NCBI RefSeq assembly: GCF_036985595.1
Contig: NZ_BTPU01000031.1
Span: 62,001 to 126,000, forward strand
Reading direction: 5' to 3'
DNA from: Vallitalea maricola
Lineage (GTDB): Bacteria > Bacillota > Clostridia > Lachnospirales > Vallitaleaceae
Length of the DNA stretch: 64,000 nucleotides
Of the stretch, positions 63,431-64,000 are shown in pieces (position 1 is the stretch's first letter; every line of letters starts with the position of its first letter). The notes below the pieces were generated by a model. It did not search any database, was not told the origin of the DNA, and worked only from the letters and a program-made list of their open reading frames with translations. Both the position numbers and the translations under genes were made by a program.

Positions 63431-63949
63431 ATGAAACCTATGGTTGGAATTATTATGGGTAGTGACTCGGATCTACCTGTTATGCAAGAAGCGGCTAAGA
63501 TACTAGATGAATTTCAGATATCTTATGAGTTAACTGTTGTATCAGCTCATAGAACTCCAGAAAGATTATTTGATTATGCAAAAAGTGCCAAAGAAAAAGG
63601 ATTAAAAGTCATTATTGCAGGAGCTGGAGGAGCGGCGCATTTACCAGGTATGGTTGCATCACTTACTACACTTCCAGTTATTGGAGTACCTGTTAAGACA
63701 AGAACATTGAATGGTATTGATTCATTATATTCTATTGTTCAGATGCCACCGGGAATACCTGTAGCTACAGTAGCTATCAATGGAGCTAAAAATGCAGGAA
63801 TATTAGCTTCATCAATAATAGGAGCATTTGATGAGAATGTAAGTCAGAAAGTTGAAGAATATAAAAATAATCTACGAGAGACAGTTAAAGAAAAAGCTAA
63901 TAAACTAGAAAAAATAAAGTACGATAAATATTTAGAAAGTATGAATTAA
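63431..63949 (+). CDS. purE: N5-carboxyaminoimidazole ribonucleotide mutase
   Basis: A 172-residue class I PurE. GIIMGSDSDLPVM is the N-terminal substrate loop, SAHRTPERLFDYA holds the catalytic His, and GAGGAAHLPGMVAS the second binding loop. It converts N5-CAIR to CAIR, the product needed by PurC. GAGGAGG precedes ATG 63431, 16 bases after purK. Slightly longer C-terminus than the usual 160-165. Confidence 0.96.
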   Translation: MKPMVGIIMGSDSDLPVMQEAAKILDEFQISYELTVVSAHRTPERLFDYAKSAKEKGLKVIIAGAGGAAHLPGMVASLTTLPVIGVPVKTRTLNGIDSLYSIVQMPPGIPVATVAINGAKNAGILASSIIGAFDENVSQKVEEYKNNLRETVKEKANKLEKIKYDKYLESMN

Positions 63950-63970
63950 TTATAATAGGAGGATGATTAG

Positions 63971-64000
63971 ATGAAAAAAACAGAATTATTATATGAAGGT
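63971..64000 (+). CDS. purC: SAICAR synthetase, start of gene only
   Basis: Ten codons (MKKTELLYEG) are present before the window ends. The ELLYEG start is the conserved beginning of PurC, and AGGAGG at 63957-63962 precedes ATG 63971. Order purK-purE-purC supports the call. Confidence 0.85.
   Translation, partial: MKKTELLYEG

Overview
This window is AT-rich DNA (roughly 30% G+C by eye) from a spore-forming anaerobic member of the Clostridia. The evidence is ferredoxin-dependent 2-oxoacid oxidoreductase genes, the [FeFe]-hydrogenase maturase HydE, a GerA-type germinant receptor operon, a LysM/GH18 cortex-lytic-type enzyme, T-box and purine riboswitch leaders, strong AGGAGG-type ribosome binding sites and Rho-independent terminators. 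The long TCS/ABC sugar and membrane-protein inventory resembles Lachnospirales/Vallitalea-like genomes, but the genus is only a guess. No rRNA, tRNA, CRISPR array, insertion sequence or phage gene was seen.

Layout. 1-2.1 kb: end of a vor-type 2-oxoacid:ferredoxin oxidoreductase operon, then an acetyltransferase. 2.9-8.2 kb: a promoter, a guanine-class purine riboswitch with a terminator, and a three-gene operon of adenine deaminase, a pyrrolysine-free homologue of monomethylamine methyltransferase MtmB, and an AzgA/NCS2-like permease. This is the most unusual system in the window. 8.4-10.5 kb: a secreted neutral-ceramidase-like enzyme. 10.6-12.6 kb (minus strand): a DUF4474 protein with a helical N-terminus, overlapping a small lipoprotein gene. 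12.8-16.7 kb: a ROK repressor followed by nagA, nagB and a CBM9-like protein, for amino-sugar catabolism. 16.9-20.2 kb: a very large exported propeller-TPR-S41 protease protein. 20.4-24.4 kb: two divergent TetR/membrane-protein modules with clear operators and an amidohydrolase. 24.4-31.7 kb (minus strand): an MFS transporter, a nucleoid-associated protein and a MacB-like ABC system with a giant exported adhesive-type subunit.

32.3-38 kb: tcdA, hydE, the spore hydrolase, a DUF4397 protein and small uncharacterised genes. 38.1-43.3 kb: a germinant receptor operon in the order C-A-D-B-B. 43.4-47.4 kb: VanZ-like and small membrane proteins, an ECF transporter S component divergent from a MocR-type regulator that lacks the PLP lysine, and a degenerate receiver/zinc-ribbon protein. 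47.5-49 kb: a chemoreceptor. 49.2-50.9 kb: a tryptophan T-box leader that seems to carry two antiterminator/terminator modules, controlling a lone trpB. 51-58.5 kb: a YesN/YesM two-component system and the mglBAC galactose ABC transporter, followed by a small ORF without a normal start codon. 58.6-62 kb: PAP2 phosphatase, an extended M29 aminopeptidase and an anchored protein of unknown function. 62.1-64 kb: PurBox-controlled purK-purE-purC, cut by the window end.

Purine metabolism recurs at both ends: salvage under riboswitch control near the start and de novo synthesis under a PurR-type site at the end. Sugar acquisition (nag, mgl) and sporulation/germination genes form the other two themes. 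All functional statements are from reading motifs and gene order; no database search was possible.
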